Shown one piece after another: positions 18,696 through 31,315 of a stretch of DNA of 64,000 nucleotides. The notes under the pieces were generated by a model. It had not been told where the DNA came from. It ran no database searches and saw only the letters and a list, made by a program, of their open reading frames with translations. Numbering within the stretch: the stretch's first letter is position 1; each line of letters opens with the position of its first letter. The position numbers were made by a program, and so were the translations under genes. The stretch comes from Variovorax sp. EL159 (GTDB taxonomy: Bacteria > Pseudomonadota > Gammaproteobacteria > Burkholderiales > Burkholderiaceae_C): contig NZ_FMUJ01000002.1 in assembly GCF_900100965.1 (NCBI RefSeq), positions 555,869-619,868 of the forward strand. Reading direction: 5' to 3'.

Positions 18696-18723
18696 TTGAC
18701 AGCGGATTGCGCCGTCCTATCAT
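18696..18723 (+). promoter_or_regulatory. sigma-70 promoter for OPT-DUF917-racemase operon
   Basis: TTGACA at 18696-18701 and TATCAT at 18718-18723 are separated by 16 bases, close to the sigma-70 consensus and unusual in such GC-rich DNA. The transcription start would fall near 18730, about 48 bases before the ATG at 18779. Confidence 0.6.
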
Positions 18724-18746
18724 TTGGTTCTATTTTATTGGATTGA

Positions 18747-18763
18747 GTTCCAAAAAATGGAAC
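18747..18763. promoter_or_regulatory. palindromic operator, probably for the IclR regulator
   Basis: GTTCCA-AAAAA-TGGAAC is a perfect 6-base inverted repeat with an A5 spacer. IclR-family operators are often TGGAA/TTCCA-type palindromes of this size. It sits just downstream of the predicted transcription start, so binding would block the OPT operon. Confidence 0.55.
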
Positions 18764-18778
18764 TTTCAAGGAATGACC

Positions 18779-20449
18779 ATGACCCATGAAGTGACGGCGG
18801 CCGTGCCGCTGCACGACGAAGGCGCTGCATCGAAGGCGCGGCTGGCCGCGCAGGCATCGAGCGGCCCCCACCATCACCCACATCCAAAGGCACTGGCCCC
18901 CGCCAACCTGATCCTCACGGTGGTGCTGAGCGTGTTTGGCGCCATCGTCGGCATCCAGATGCTGGCGAGCCTGGGCATCACGCCGAGCACTTCGCTGATC
19001 GGCGCGCTCGCGGCCATGACGCTGGCGCGCGTGCCGCTGGCCATGTTCCGGGGCTTCCGCTCGGTGCATGCGCAGAACCTGGCGCAGACCAGCATTTCGT
19101 CGGCCACCTTCGGTGCGGCCAACAGCCTGTTCCTGCCGATCGGCATTCCCTTTCTCTTCGGCCTGCCCGACATGGTGGTGCCGATGCTGGTGGGCGTGAG
19201 CCTGGCGATGCTGCTCGACGCCTGGCTGCTCTATCGCATGTTCGACACGCCGGCCTTTCCGGCGAAGAACCCATGGCCGCTGGGCATTGCCGCGGCCGAG
19301 GCCATCAAGGCCGGCGACGGCGGTGGCAAGCAGGCCTGGCTGCTGCTCGGCGGGCTGGCGACGGGCGTGGCGGGTGCGGTGTTCAAGCTGCCGATGTCGG
19401 CCTTCGGCGTGGCGCTGATCGGCGGCCTCGGCGCGATGATCGCCTTCGGCATCGGGCTGCTGGTGCGCGGCTATTCGACGCCGCTCTTCGGCATGGACAT
19501 CGGCACGCTCTACGTGCCGCACGGCATGATGATCGGCGCCGGCATCGTCGCGCTGGTGCAGGTGGCGCGCGTGGTGCTGAAGAAGCGCGACAGCGGCTCG
19601 CGCAATGCACCGGCCGATACGCAAGAGGCGCGCGGCGCCACCGCGCTCGGCCGCTCGCTGCGGCTGGGCAGTGCCGGCTACCTGGCGATCATGGTGCTGC
19701 TGGCCGCGGGTACCGGTGTGTACACCGGCATGTCGCCCGCGATGCTCGTGTGCTTCGTCATCTACGGCACCTTCGCGGCCTTCGTGCATGAGCTGATCGT
19801 CGGCATCGCGGCGATGCACTCGGGCTGGTTCCCCGCGTTCGCGGTGGCGCTGATCTCGCTGCTCATCGGCATCCTGATCGGCTTTCCGCCCGAGGCGCTG
19901 GTGGTGCTGGCCGGCTTCTCGGCTGCCACCGGGCCGGCCTTCGCGGACATGGGTTACGACCTCAAGGCCGGCCACATCCTGCGTGGCGAGACCTCGGGCA
20001 CGGCCTTCGAGCTGGATGGCCGGCGCGAACAGATGATCGCCGGCATGGTGGGATTTGCGGTGGCCATCGTCGTGGTCGCCTGCACCTACAGGATGTTCTT
20101 CGCCAACCACCAGACGGCGCCCATCAACGCCGCCTACGTGGCCGCCATCAAGGCCGGCATCTCGGGCGACACGGCGCGCAACCTCGCGCTGTGGGCCATT
20201 CCCGGCGCCATCCTGCAAGTGCTGGGCGGCTCGCGCCAGCAACTGGGCGTGCTGTTCGCCACCGGTCTGCTCATCGCGAGCCCGATGGCCGGCTGGATGG
20301 TCGCGGCCGGCATCGCCTGCCGCCTTGTCGTGCATCGCGTGGTGGGCGTGTCCGCGCGCGAAAAGCTTGAGGTGTTTGCAGGCGGCGTGATCGCGGGCGA
20401 TGCGCTCTACAGCTTCTTCTCCGGCGCCGTGAAGAGCCTGCGCAAGTAG
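18779..20449 (+). CDS. OPT/YSL-family transporter
   Basis: Membrane transporter of 556 residues with about 14 or more hydrophobic segments (for example LILTVVLSVFGAIVGIQML) and the OPT-type sequence RGYSTPLFGMDIGTLYVPHG. OPT proteins import oligopeptides, metal chelates or other small compounds by proton symport. Two in-frame ATGs exist at 18773 and 18779; the second is six bases after the AAGGA ribosome-binding site and is preferred. The N-terminus is cytoplasmic and His-rich (PHHHPHPKA). The next gene begins 52 bases downstream, and neighbours point to a hydantoin-like substrate. Confidence 0.8.
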   Translation: MTHEVTAAVPLHDEGAASKARLAAQASSGPHHHPHPKALAPANLILTVVLSVFGAIVGIQMLASLGITPSTSLIGALAAMTLARVPLAMFRGFRSVHAQNLAQTSISSATFGAANSLFLPIGIPFLFGLPDMVVPMLVGVSLAMLLDAWLLYRMFDTPAFPAKNPWPLGIAAAEAIKAGDGGGKQAWLLLGGLATGVAGAVFKLPMSAFGVALIGGLGAMIAFGIGLLVRGYSTPLFGMDIGTLYVPHGMMIGAGIVALVQVARVVLKKRDSGSRNAPADTQEARGATALGRSLRLGSAGYLAIMVLLAAGTGVYTGMSPAMLVCFVIYGTFAAFVHELIVGIAAMHSGWFPAFAVALISLLIGILIGFPPEALVVLAGFSAATGPAFADMGYDLKAGHILRGETSGTAFELDGRREQMIAGMVGFAVAIVVVACTYRMFFANHQTAPINAAYVAAIKAGISGDTARNLALWAIPGAILQVLGGSRQQLGVLFATGLLIASPMAGWMVAAGIACRLVVHRVVGVSAREKLEVFAGGVIAGDALYSFFSGAVKSLRK

Positions 20450-20501
20450 CGCTGCGCACCTTTCTTTTTTCTTCCCTTCATCACACAGGAACAACGAATC
20501 C

Positions 20502-21563
20502 ATGAAACGCAATCTGACAAGCGACGACGTTCGCGCGGCCATCTGGGGCGGCGCCATCCTCGGTGGCGGCGGCGGCGGGCTGATCGAGGCCGGCGAGCGC
20601 GCCGCGAAGCTCGCGCTGCAGGTCGGCACGCCGCAGCTGTGGAGCGTCGACGAGTTCGAGCCGGCCGCGCTCACGGCCACGATGGCGCTGGTCGGTGCAC
20701 CGGCCGCGCCCGATCCGCATGTGCAGCCCGCGCATCTGCTGCGCACGCTCGAACTGCTGCGCCGCGAGCTGCCCGCGGGGCAGAAGCTGGTCGGCCTGCA
20801 TGCCAACGAGAACGGCGCCGAAACCACGGTCAACGGCTGGTTCCACGCCGCCATGACCGGCCTGCCCGTGATCGACCTGGCCTGCAACGGCCGCGCGCAT
20901 CCATCAAGCGTGATGGGCGCGCTGGGCCTGCACACCGAGCCCGACTACCTGTCGGTGCAGGCCTATTCGGGCGGCGAGCCGCACCGCTATGTCGAAGGCG
21001 TGGTGTCGGGCCGGCTGGAACAGACCTCCGCCGTGGTGCGCCGCGCCTCGGTCGAGGCGGGTGGCCTCGTGGCCGTGGCGCGCAATCCGGTGAGCGTGGG
21101 CTATGCCCGCCAGCACGGTGCGCCGGGCGCCATCAGCCATGCGATTGCGCTGGGCCAGACCTACCTCGATGGCGGTGTCGATGCCGTGGCACGTTCGCTC
21201 GACGGGCGCATCGTGGCCGAGGGCACCGTGCGTACCTACCGCTGCGAGCAGCAGGAAGGGCTGGACGTGGGCGTGGTCGAACTCGACGATGCGGCCGGCA
21301 CCACGCTGCGCTTCATCAACGAATACATGCTGCTGGAGCAAGGCGGCAAGCGCATCGCCCGCTTCCCTGATCTGGTGATGACCTTCTCGGACGACGGCAA
21401 ACCGGTGGTGTCGGCGCATGTGCGCCAGGGCGCGAAGCTGCGCGTGCTGGTGGCACCGCGCGCGCGCCTGTTGCTCTCGCGCACGATGTTCATGCCCGAG
21501 CTGTATCGGCCGCTCGAGAAGTCGCTGGGTGAGGCCTTCGCACCCGAAGAAGCGCTGGCCTGA
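20502..21563 (+). CDS. DUF917 family protein (S-methyl-thiohydantoin desulfurase-like)
   Basis: Protein of 353 residues with the DUF917 hallmark WGGAILGGGGGGLIEAG near the N-terminus and NENGAETTVNGW further on. DUF917 is related to hydantoinase/oxoprolinase proteins, and one characterised member group removes sulfur from thiohydantoins (for example in ergothioneine breakdown). It lies between the OPT transporter gene and a hydantoin-racemase-like gene, all in one direction with gaps of 52 and 31 bases, so these three are likely one operon for uptake and processing of a (thio)hydantoin or related ring. The exact reaction is inferred. Confidence 0.8.
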   Translation: MKRNLTSDDVRAAIWGGAILGGGGGGLIEAGERAAKLALQVGTPQLWSVDEFEPAALTATMALVGAPAAPDPHVQPAHLLRTLELLRRELPAGQKLVGLHANENGAETTVNGWFHAAMTGLPVIDLACNGRAHPSSVMGALGLHTEPDYLSVQAYSGGEPHRYVEGVVSGRLEQTSAVVRRASVEAGGLVAVARNPVSVGYARQHGAPGAISHAIALGQTYLDGGVDAVARSLDGRIVAEGTVRTYRCEQQEGLDVGVVELDDAAGTTLRFINEYMLLEQGGKRIARFPDLVMTFSDDGKPVVSAHVRQGAKLRVLVAPRARLLLSRTMFMPELYRPLEKSLGEAFAPEEALA

Positions 21564-21594
21564 TCCGTTCCAACCCACACAGGGAGCAATCACC

Positions 21595-22386
21595 ATGACA
21601 TTGCGCGTGCGATGGATCCGAGCCGTCGGCAACGACACCTACAACGAGCGCTTTGCCCGGGAGTTCGCCGAAGTGAAGAACCCCGGCACCGAGGTCGAGG
21701 TGGTGTCGCTGCGCAACCCTTCGGTGCAGCACCACGTCGAGTACCAGAGCTACGAGGCCTTGCTGGGCGCCGACATCGTGCGCGTGGTGCGCGATGCCGC
21801 CGTGAAGCAGTTCGACGCCGTGGTGGTCGGCTGCTTCTACGACCCGGTGCTGGTCGAGGCGCGCGAGATCTCGGGCGAGACGGTGGTGGTCGCGCCATGC
21901 CAGGCGTCGTTCGAGATCGCATCGAACCTGGCGCAGAAGGTGTCGATCATCGTCGGGCGCCGCAAGTGGGTGCCGCGCATCGAGTCGCGGGTGCGCGAGT
22001 ACGGCCACGGCCATCTGCTGGCCTCGTGCCGCGCGCTGCAGCTGGGCGTGGAAGACTTCCAGCGCGACCGCAACGAGACCGTGCGCCGCATGGTCGAGCA
22101 GGGCCGGCGCGCCATCGACGAAGACGGCGCCGAGGCGCTCATCCTCGGTTGCACGCTGGAGTTCGGCTTCTACAAGCAGCTGCAGGACGTGCTGGGCGTG
22201 CCCGTCATCGACTCGGCGCTGGCGGCTTTCAAGCGCGCCGAGGCGCTGGCCGACACGAAGCAGCGCTTCGGCTGGAAGCCCAGCCGCGTGGGTGGCTGCG
22301 AACCACCGCCTGAGGCTGAAGAGCTGCTGGCCTGGAATGTCTTCGACCCGGCGCAGCTACCCATCGCATCGCCTTTCCACGCCTGA
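21595..22386 (+). CDS. Asp/Glu/hydantoin racemase-family protein
   Basis: Racemase of 263 residues in the aspartate/glutamate/hydantoin superfamily. The two catalytic cysteines are present: Cys80 in VVVGCFYDP and Cys186 in LILGCTLEFGF. Hydantoin racemases interconvert 5-substituted hydantoin enantiomers by two-base catalysis. The ATG at 21595 lies just after an AGGGAG ribosome-binding site. It is the last gene of the OPT-DUF917-racemase operon, which ends in a strong terminator. Allantoin racemase or arylmalonate decarboxylase-like activity are alternatives within the superfamily. Confidence 0.85.
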   Translation: MTLRVRWIRAVGNDTYNERFAREFAEVKNPGTEVEVVSLRNPSVQHHVEYQSYEALLGADIVRVVRDAAVKQFDAVVVGCFYDPVLVEAREISGETVVVAPCQASFEIASNLAQKVSIIVGRRKWVPRIESRVREYGHGHLLASCRALQLGVEDFQRDRNETVRRMVEQGRRAIDEDGAEALILGCTLEFGFYKQLQDVLGVPVIDSALAAFKRAEALADTKQRFGWKPSRVGGCEPPPEAEELLAWNVFDPAQLPIASPFHA

Positions 22387-22398
22387 ACGGCATCAAGA

Positions 22399-22435
22399 AA
22401 AACGCCCCGCTGCGATGGCCGCAGCGGGGCGTTTT
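22399..22435. terminator. strong bidirectional rho-independent terminator
   Basis: AAAACGCCCCGCTGCG at 22399-22414 pairs perfectly over 16 bases with 22420-22435 around the loop ATGGC. The A and T runs at the stem ends let it work in both directions, ending the racemase operon on the plus strand and maeB on the minus strand. Confidence 0.9.
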
Positions 22436-22454
22436 CAATGGAGCCGGCGCAGGC

Positions 22455-24758
<2,304 letters not shown>

Positions 24759-24975
24759 GAATGTCTCCTTGTTTCTGACGGGCAATGAGGCTACCGCAAA
24801 AGTGCGGCTTGTTCTTTCAGGGTGAATGCCGAAAAGGCCTGGATCGATAACACCTGGATGCATATCTTCCGCCTGATCGGCCCGGCTGGCCGGTTCGCTA
24901 AACTGCGGCACTGTTACCCAAAGTTAATTGGGGCATCGTCAACCACGATACAAAACGACAACAGAGGGGCAGCGC

Positions 24976-26313
24976 ATGACACCCGGACCTTTCATCGGCA
25001 CCGACCCGGACGTCGTCGTCATCGGCGGCGGCCCTTCGGGCTCCACCGTGGCGGCGCTGCTTGCCGACAAGGGGCACGACGTGGTGCTGATCGAGAAGGC
25101 GCAGCATCCGCGCTTTCACATCGGCGAATCGCTGTTGCCAATGAACATGCCGCTGTTCGACCGGCTGGGCGTTCGCACCGAGGTCGAGGCCATCGGCCTG
25201 CGCAAGCACGGTGCCGAGTTCGTCTCGCCCTGGCACGACCACAGCAGCCACTTCGACTTCGGCCAGGCGATGGACAAGAGTTTTCCCTATGCCGTGCACG
25301 TCCGCCGTTCGGAATTCGACGAGCTGCTGTTCCGCCATGCCGGCAAGCGCGGTGCCCGCACCTTCGAGGGCCAGCGCGTCACCGGCGTGGACATGGATGC
25401 CGGCAAGGGCACGCCCGACAACCGCCCGCTGGTGAAGGTCAAGGCTGACGACGGCACCGAAACCAGCTGGCGCCCGCGCTTCGTGATCGACGCGAGCGGG
25501 CGCGACACGCTGCTGTCGAACCAGTTCGACGCCAAGCAGCGCAACCGCAAGCACGCCAGCGCGGCGCTCTATGGTCACTTCGCCAATGCCGAGCGCCGGC
25601 CGGGCCGCTTCGAGGGCAACATTTCGCTGTTCTGGTTCGACCATGGCTGGTTCTGGTACATCCCGCTGAAAGACGGCACGGTGAGCGTGGGCGCGGTGGC
25701 ATCGCCGGCCTACTTCAAGCGCCGCAAGGGTTCGCTCGAAGAGTTCCTGATGGAAACCATCGCGCTGGCACCCAAGCTGGCCGCGCGCCTGAAGAACGCC
25801 ACGCTGATGGAAGGTGCCACCTCGACCGGCAACTACGCCTACGACTCGAAGTTCTGCCGCGGCGACCGCTTCATGATGGTCGGCGACGCCTATGCTTTCG
25901 TCGATCCGATGTTCTCGTCGGGCGTGTACCTGGCAATGAACAGCGGCTTCGAGGCCGCCACCGCGGCCGACTTCTGGCTCAAGGGCGAGGCGAAGGAGGC
26001 CGAGAAGGCCTTCCGGCACTACGAGAAGGTCATGAAGCGCGGGCCGAAGATGTTCTCGTGGTTCATCTACCGCATCACCTCGCCGGCCATCCGCCGCCTG
26101 TTCATGGCGCCGCGCAACATCTGGCGCATGCAGGAGGCGCTGCTGTCCATCCTGGCCGGCGACCTGTTCCGCAACACGCCCATCGGGCCGCGCTTCTGGG
26201 GCTTCAAGGTGACGTACTACGCGTCGTGCGTCGGCATCCTTCCGCAGGCCATCAAGACTTGGGCGTGGCGCCGGCGCAATCTCAAGGAATCGCTGGAAGC
26301 TGCGAAGAGCTGA
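24976..26313 (+). CDS. flavin-dependent halogenase-like monooxygenase
   Basis: FAD enzyme of 445 residues. The FAD motif is VVVIGGGPSGSTVAALL (13-29), followed by FHIGESLLP at about 47-55. Both diagnostic halogenase motifs are present: WxWxIP as WFWYIP, and FxxPxxSxG as FVDPMFSSG. Lys77 in GLRKHGAEF aligns in context with the hypohalous-acid-binding lysine (Lys79 in PrnA). It could therefore chlorinate or brominate an aromatic substrate with FADH2 from a separate reductase. No biosynthetic genes or flavin reductase lie beside it. Related uncharacterised oxidoreductases share parts of these motifs, so activity is inferred. Confidence 0.75.
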   Translation: MTPGPFIGTDPDVVVIGGGPSGSTVAALLADKGHDVVLIEKAQHPRFHIGESLLPMNMPLFDRLGVRTEVEAIGLRKHGAEFVSPWHDHSSHFDFGQAMDKSFPYAVHVRRSEFDELLFRHAGKRGARTFEGQRVTGVDMDAGKGTPDNRPLVKVKADDGTETSWRPRFVIDASGRDTLLSNQFDAKQRNRKHASAALYGHFANAERRPGRFEGNISLFWFDHGWFWYIPLKDGTVSVGAVASPAYFKRRKGSLEEFLMETIALAPKLAARLKNATLMEGATSTGNYAYDSKFCRGDRFMMVGDAYAFVDPMFSSGVYLAMNSGFEAATAADFWLKGEAKEAEKAFRHYEKVMKRGPKMFSWFIYRITSPAIRRLFMAPRNIWRMQEALLSILAGDLFRNTPIGPRFWGFKVTYYASCVGILPQAIKTWAWRRRNLKESLEAAKS

Positions 26314-26347
26314 TCTCATGCGTGGGGCCGGGGCGTTGTTCCCGGCG

Positions 26348-26473
26348 CATTCGGGGCGTCGCTCACGCCGACGGCGTACTCCCCTCCGCGAATGTCCCCC
26401 GGCCTTCGGGCTACCGCCCCGGGGGACATTCGCGGAGGGGAGTACCCGGTGCCATCCGCACGTACCCCGAATG
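26348..26473. repeat. palindromic dispersed repeat element, copy 1
   Basis: Non-coding element of 126 bases. The core is a perfect 27-base inverted repeat (26376-26402 with 26419-26445) around a 16-base loop. Outer 9-base arms, CATTCGGGG at 26348-26356 and CCCCGAATG at 26465-26473, are also perfect inverse copies. A second, related copy lies at 62012-62085. Size and structure resemble REP/MITE elements. It lies between two convergent genes and could also act as a terminator. Confidence 0.8.
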
Positions 26474-26505
26474 ACTCCGCCCCCTGCGCAGCCCTTCAAA
26501 GAGGC

Positions 26506-27414
26506 TCAGTCCGGCGAAACAGTGTGCTGGGCCAGCGCTTCGAGCGCCTTCACCAGCGCCGAATGATCGAGCTGGCCATAGCCCAGCGCCGAGCAGGCAT
26601 TCATGAGCTGCGCCGCATTGGCCGTCTGCGGCAACGACACACCAAGCGAACGCGCACTCTGCATCGCCAGGTTCAGGTCCTTCTGGTGCAGCGAAATGCG
26701 GAACCCCGGCGCGAAGGTGCGCTTGATCATCCGTTCGCCATGTACTTCGAGAATGCGCGAGCTGGCAAAGCCACCCATCAGCGCCTGCCGCACCTTGGCC
26801 GGGTCGGCACCGGCCTTCGAGGCGAACACCAGTGCCTCGCCCACGGCCGCGATGTTCAGCGCCACGATGATCTGGTTGGCCACCTTGCAGACCTGGCCAT
26901 CGCCCGCACCGCCCACCAGCGTGACGTTCTTGCCCATCTTCTCGAGCAGCGGCTTCACGCGGCCGAAGGTGCCTTCTTCGCCACCGCACATGATCGTCAG
27001 GCTCGCAGCCTTGGCGCCCACTTCGCCGCCCGAGACCGGGGCATCGATGTAGCCCGCGCCCAGCGCCGTGATGCGGCGTGCAAAGTCTTTCGTCGCGATC
27101 GGGTCGATGGAGCTGCAGTCGACTACGATCTTGCCGTGCGAATCCTTCAGGCCCGCGGCCACGCCTTCCTTGCCGGGTTCGCCGAACAGCACCTTCTCGA
27201 CGTCGGGCGTGTCGGGCACCATGATGAAGATGATGTCGGCCTTGCGCGCCACCTCGGCGCCCGAGGCGCAGATGGTCGCCTTCGAAACGAAGGGCTCCGG
27301 CGTGTTGCCGTGCGTGTTCACGAAGAGCTCGAAGCCCGCGTCGAGCAGGTGCCCCGCCATGGGCGCGCCCATGATGCCGAGGCCGATGAATCCGATTTTT
27401 TGCTGGGTTGCCAT
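26506..27414 (-). CDS. garR: 2-hydroxy-3-oxopropionate (tartronate semialdehyde) reductase
   Basis: NADH-linked reductase of 302 residues converting tartronate semialdehyde to D-glycerate. The cofactor motif GFIGLGIMGAPMAGHLL starts at about residue 8; the substrate motif DAPVSGGEVGAKAASLTIM and catalytic lysine region GDGQVCKVANQI are present. The ATG at 27414 starts MATQQKIGF; an upstream ATG at 27438 would overlap hyi's stop. It is third in the gcl-hyi-garR operon, so it takes the product of Gcl to central metabolism. Confidence 0.93.
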   Translation of the reverse strand: MATQQKIGFIGLGIMGAPMAGHLLDAGFELFVNTHGNTPEPFVSKATICASGAEVARKADIIFIMVPDTPDVEKVLFGEPGKEGVAAGLKDSHGKIVVDCSSIDPIATKDFARRITALGAGYIDAPVSGGEVGAKAASLTIMCGGEEGTFGRVKPLLEKMGKNVTLVGGAGDGQVCKVANQIIVALNIAAVGEALVFASKAGADPAKVRQALMGGFASSRILEVHGERMIKRTFAPGFRISLHQKDLNLAMQSARSLGVSLPQTANAAQLMNACSALGYGQLDHSALVKALEALAQHTVSPD

Positions 27415-27434
27415 GTCTGTGTTTCCTGTGTTGT

Positions 27435-28220
27435 TCATTGCGGCTGCGTGAGGGCTTCGCGCCAGTCGAGGCCGGCGACGGTGTCGGTGCGCGGCTTGTA
27501 TTCGCAGCCGATCCAGCCGTCGTAGCCCAGCGCGTCGATGTGCCTGAAGAGCCACGGGTAGTTGATCTCGCCCGTGCCCGGCTCGCCGCGCCCGGGGTTG
27601 TCGGCCAACTGGATGTGGCCGATCTGCGCGAGGTGCTTCGTGAGCGTGTTGCCCAGCTCGCCTTCCATGCGCTGCGCGTGATAGATGTCGTACTGCACGC
27701 GCAGGTTCGACGAGCCCACCGCCTCGATCAGCGCCAGTGCCTTGTCGGTGCGCGTGAGGTAGAAGCCCGGAATGTCGAAGCTGTTGATCGGCTCGATCAG
27801 AAGGCGCAGGCCCGCGGCCTCCAGCTCGCGCGCGGCCAGCCGCAGGTTGTCGAGCACCGTGCGGTTGACCACGTTGATGTCGGCACCGGGCGGAATTTTG
27901 CCGATCAGGCAGTTGACCTGTGGGCAGCCGAGCGCGGTCGCGTAGTCGATGGCCATGGCGATGCCTTCGCGGAACTCGCCGGTGCGGTCGGGGTGGCAGG
28001 CGATGCCGCGCTCGCCCTTGTCCCAGTCGCCGGCCGGCAGGTTGTGCAGCACCTGCTGCAGGCCGTTGTCGCGCAGCGCGGCGGCCAGCTCCTTCTTCTC
28101 GAAGGCATAGGGGAAGAGGTACTCGACCCCCTTGAAGCCGGCCTTGGCGGCGGCCTCGAAGCGTTGCATGAAAGGCAGCTCGGTGAAGAGCATCGTGAGG
28201 TTGGCTGCGAACTTGGGCAT
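27435..28220 (-). CDS. hyi: hydroxypyruvate isomerase
   Basis: TIM-barrel isomerase of 261 residues interconverting hydroxypyruvate and tartronate semialdehyde. It starts MPKFAANLTMLFTELPFMQR, the Hyi N-terminus. The metal-binding region includes LLIEPINSFDIPGFYLT and VQYDIYHAQRMEGEL. It is second in the glyoxylate operon, 35 bases after gcl; garR's start is 20 bases beyond its stop. Confidence 0.93.
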   Translation of the reverse strand: MPKFAANLTMLFTELPFMQRFEAAAKAGFKGVEYLFPYAFEKKELAAALRDNGLQQVLHNLPAGDWDKGERGIACHPDRTGEFREGIAMAIDYATALGCPQVNCLIGKIPPGADINVVNRTVLDNLRLAARELEAAGLRLLIEPINSFDIPGFYLTRTDKALALIEAVGSSNLRVQYDIYHAQRMEGELGNTLTKHLAQIGHIQLADNPGRGEPGTGEINYPWLFRHIDALGYDGWIGCEYKPRTDTVAGLDWREALTQPQ

Positions 28221-28255
28221 GTCTGTCTCTCTTGCGTTCTTGCTTTCTTTCTCTC

Positions 28256-30049
<1,794 letters not shown>

Positions 30050-30124
30050 TGAATGTCTCCTTGAGGTGGCCTCACTGTAGGAAGCGGGGCGCATTCGAAG
30101 AAGACGGCTGCGGGCCATAAAACC

Positions 30125-30141
30125 TATTCCATGGCGGAATA
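30125..30141. promoter_or_regulatory. LysR-type operator in gcl-lysR intergenic region
   Basis: TATTCC-ATGGC-GGAATA is a perfect 6-base palindrome with a 5-base spacer and contains the T-N11-A core of LysR boxes. It lies 19 bases before the LysR start and 76 bases upstream of gcl. Confidence 0.6.
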
Positions 30142-30159
30142 AGTGACTAACATCCGGCC

Positions 30160-31062
30160 ATGGACCGTCTCTTGGCAATGGAAATGTTCGTGCGCGTGGT
30201 CGAGACCGGCAGCTTCTCGAAGGCGGCGCGCGAGTTCAACACCACGCAGCCCACCGTGACCAAGCAGGTCGCGGCCACCGAGGCGCGGCTGAAGGTGCGG
30301 CTGCTCAACCGCAACACGCGCGGCGTGAGCCTGACCGAACCGGGCGCGCTGTACTACGAGAAGTGCAAGACCATCGTGCGCGAGGCCGAGGAGGCCGACA
30401 GCATCGTGCAGCTGCGGCAGAACCAGGCACAGGGCCTCTTGCGCGTGGGCACGTCGGTGGCTTTCGGGCGGCGCGTGGTGGTGCCGCTGGCGCTGGAGTA
30501 CATGCGCCGGCATCCGCAGGTGCAGCTCGACCTGAGCTTCGAGGACCGTTATGTCGACCTCATCGCGCAAGGCATCGACGTGGCGATCCGCATGGGCAAG
30601 CTGGCCGATTCGTCACTGGGGGCGCGCTACCTTGGCGCGAATCCGTGGGTCATGGTCGCGTCGCCGGGCTACCTGAAGAAGCACGGCACGCCCAAGCGCG
30701 CGCAGGACCTGAGCGCGCACGTGGCGCTGATCTACAGCAGCGTGGTGGGCGACGAGTTCTGGCGCATGCACACGCCCAAGGGCGAGCCGGTGACGGTGCC
30801 GGTGTCGGGGCGCTTCCGCTCGAACAACCTGTCGGCCGTGCTCGCGGCCGCGCGCGATGGATTGGGCATCGCGCTGATGCCGCGCTATGTGGCGAGCGAG
30901 TCGCTGGCCGCGGGCAAGGTGGTCGCGGTGCTGGCAGACCATGCGCTGCCCGAGCAGGAGATCCACGCCGTCTTTCCATCGCCCAAGCTGGTGCCGGGGA
31001 AGGTGTCGGGCTTCGTGGCCTTTCTTCAGGGGCGATTCGACGAGGGGTGGTGGGCGGTCTGA
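30160..31062 (+). CDS. LysR-family regulator of the gcl operon
   Basis: Regulator of 300 residues. The helix-turn-helix covers residues 1-60 ([36 protein letters not shown], then [13 protein letters not shown]). The rest is the periplasmic-binding-protein-like effector domain ([20 protein letters not shown]). It is divergent from gcl with a palindromic LysR box between them, so it very likely controls gcl-hyi-garR. The inducer may be glyoxylate or an intermediate, which is inference. Confidence 0.9.
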   Translation: MDRLLAMEMFVRVVETGSFSKAAREFNTTQPTVTKQVAATEARLKVRLLNRNTRGVSLTEPGALYYEKCKTIVREAEEADSIVQLRQNQAQGLLRVGTSVAFGRRVVVPLALEYMRRHPQVQLDLSFEDRYVDLIAQGIDVAIRMGKLADSSLGARYLGANPWVMVASPGYLKKHGTPKRAQDLSAHVALIYSSVVGDEFWRMHTPKGEPVTVPVSGRFRSNNLSAVLAAARDGLGIALMPRYVASESLAAGKVVAVLADHALPEQEIHAVFPSPKLVPGKVSGFVAFLQGRFDEGWWAV

Positions 31063-31315
31063 GGGCCTGGGCCGCATCGCTCAACCACCGTGGCGCTGCC
31101 GGGTCAAACAGACGCGCGCCACGATCATTGCCTCCGATGAATGGTCGGCTTCGTTGCCGCGCCTGTATGTGATTGACCGAGTTCCTCTCACCAAAGCCAT
31201 TCAGGGTTTTGGTCGGATTCTTCGTGACTTAATTCGCGCGAGGGAGCGTGGATCTGCCGAAGTCAAACATATGCTCCCTGCAATAAGCAGAAGTGATCAT
31301 CAACAGGGAGGAACC

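Noticed and set aside
26348..26473. Insertion sequence ends
   Set aside because: Inverted repeats are present but no transposase gene lies between or next to them. A REP/MITE-type repeat is the better description.
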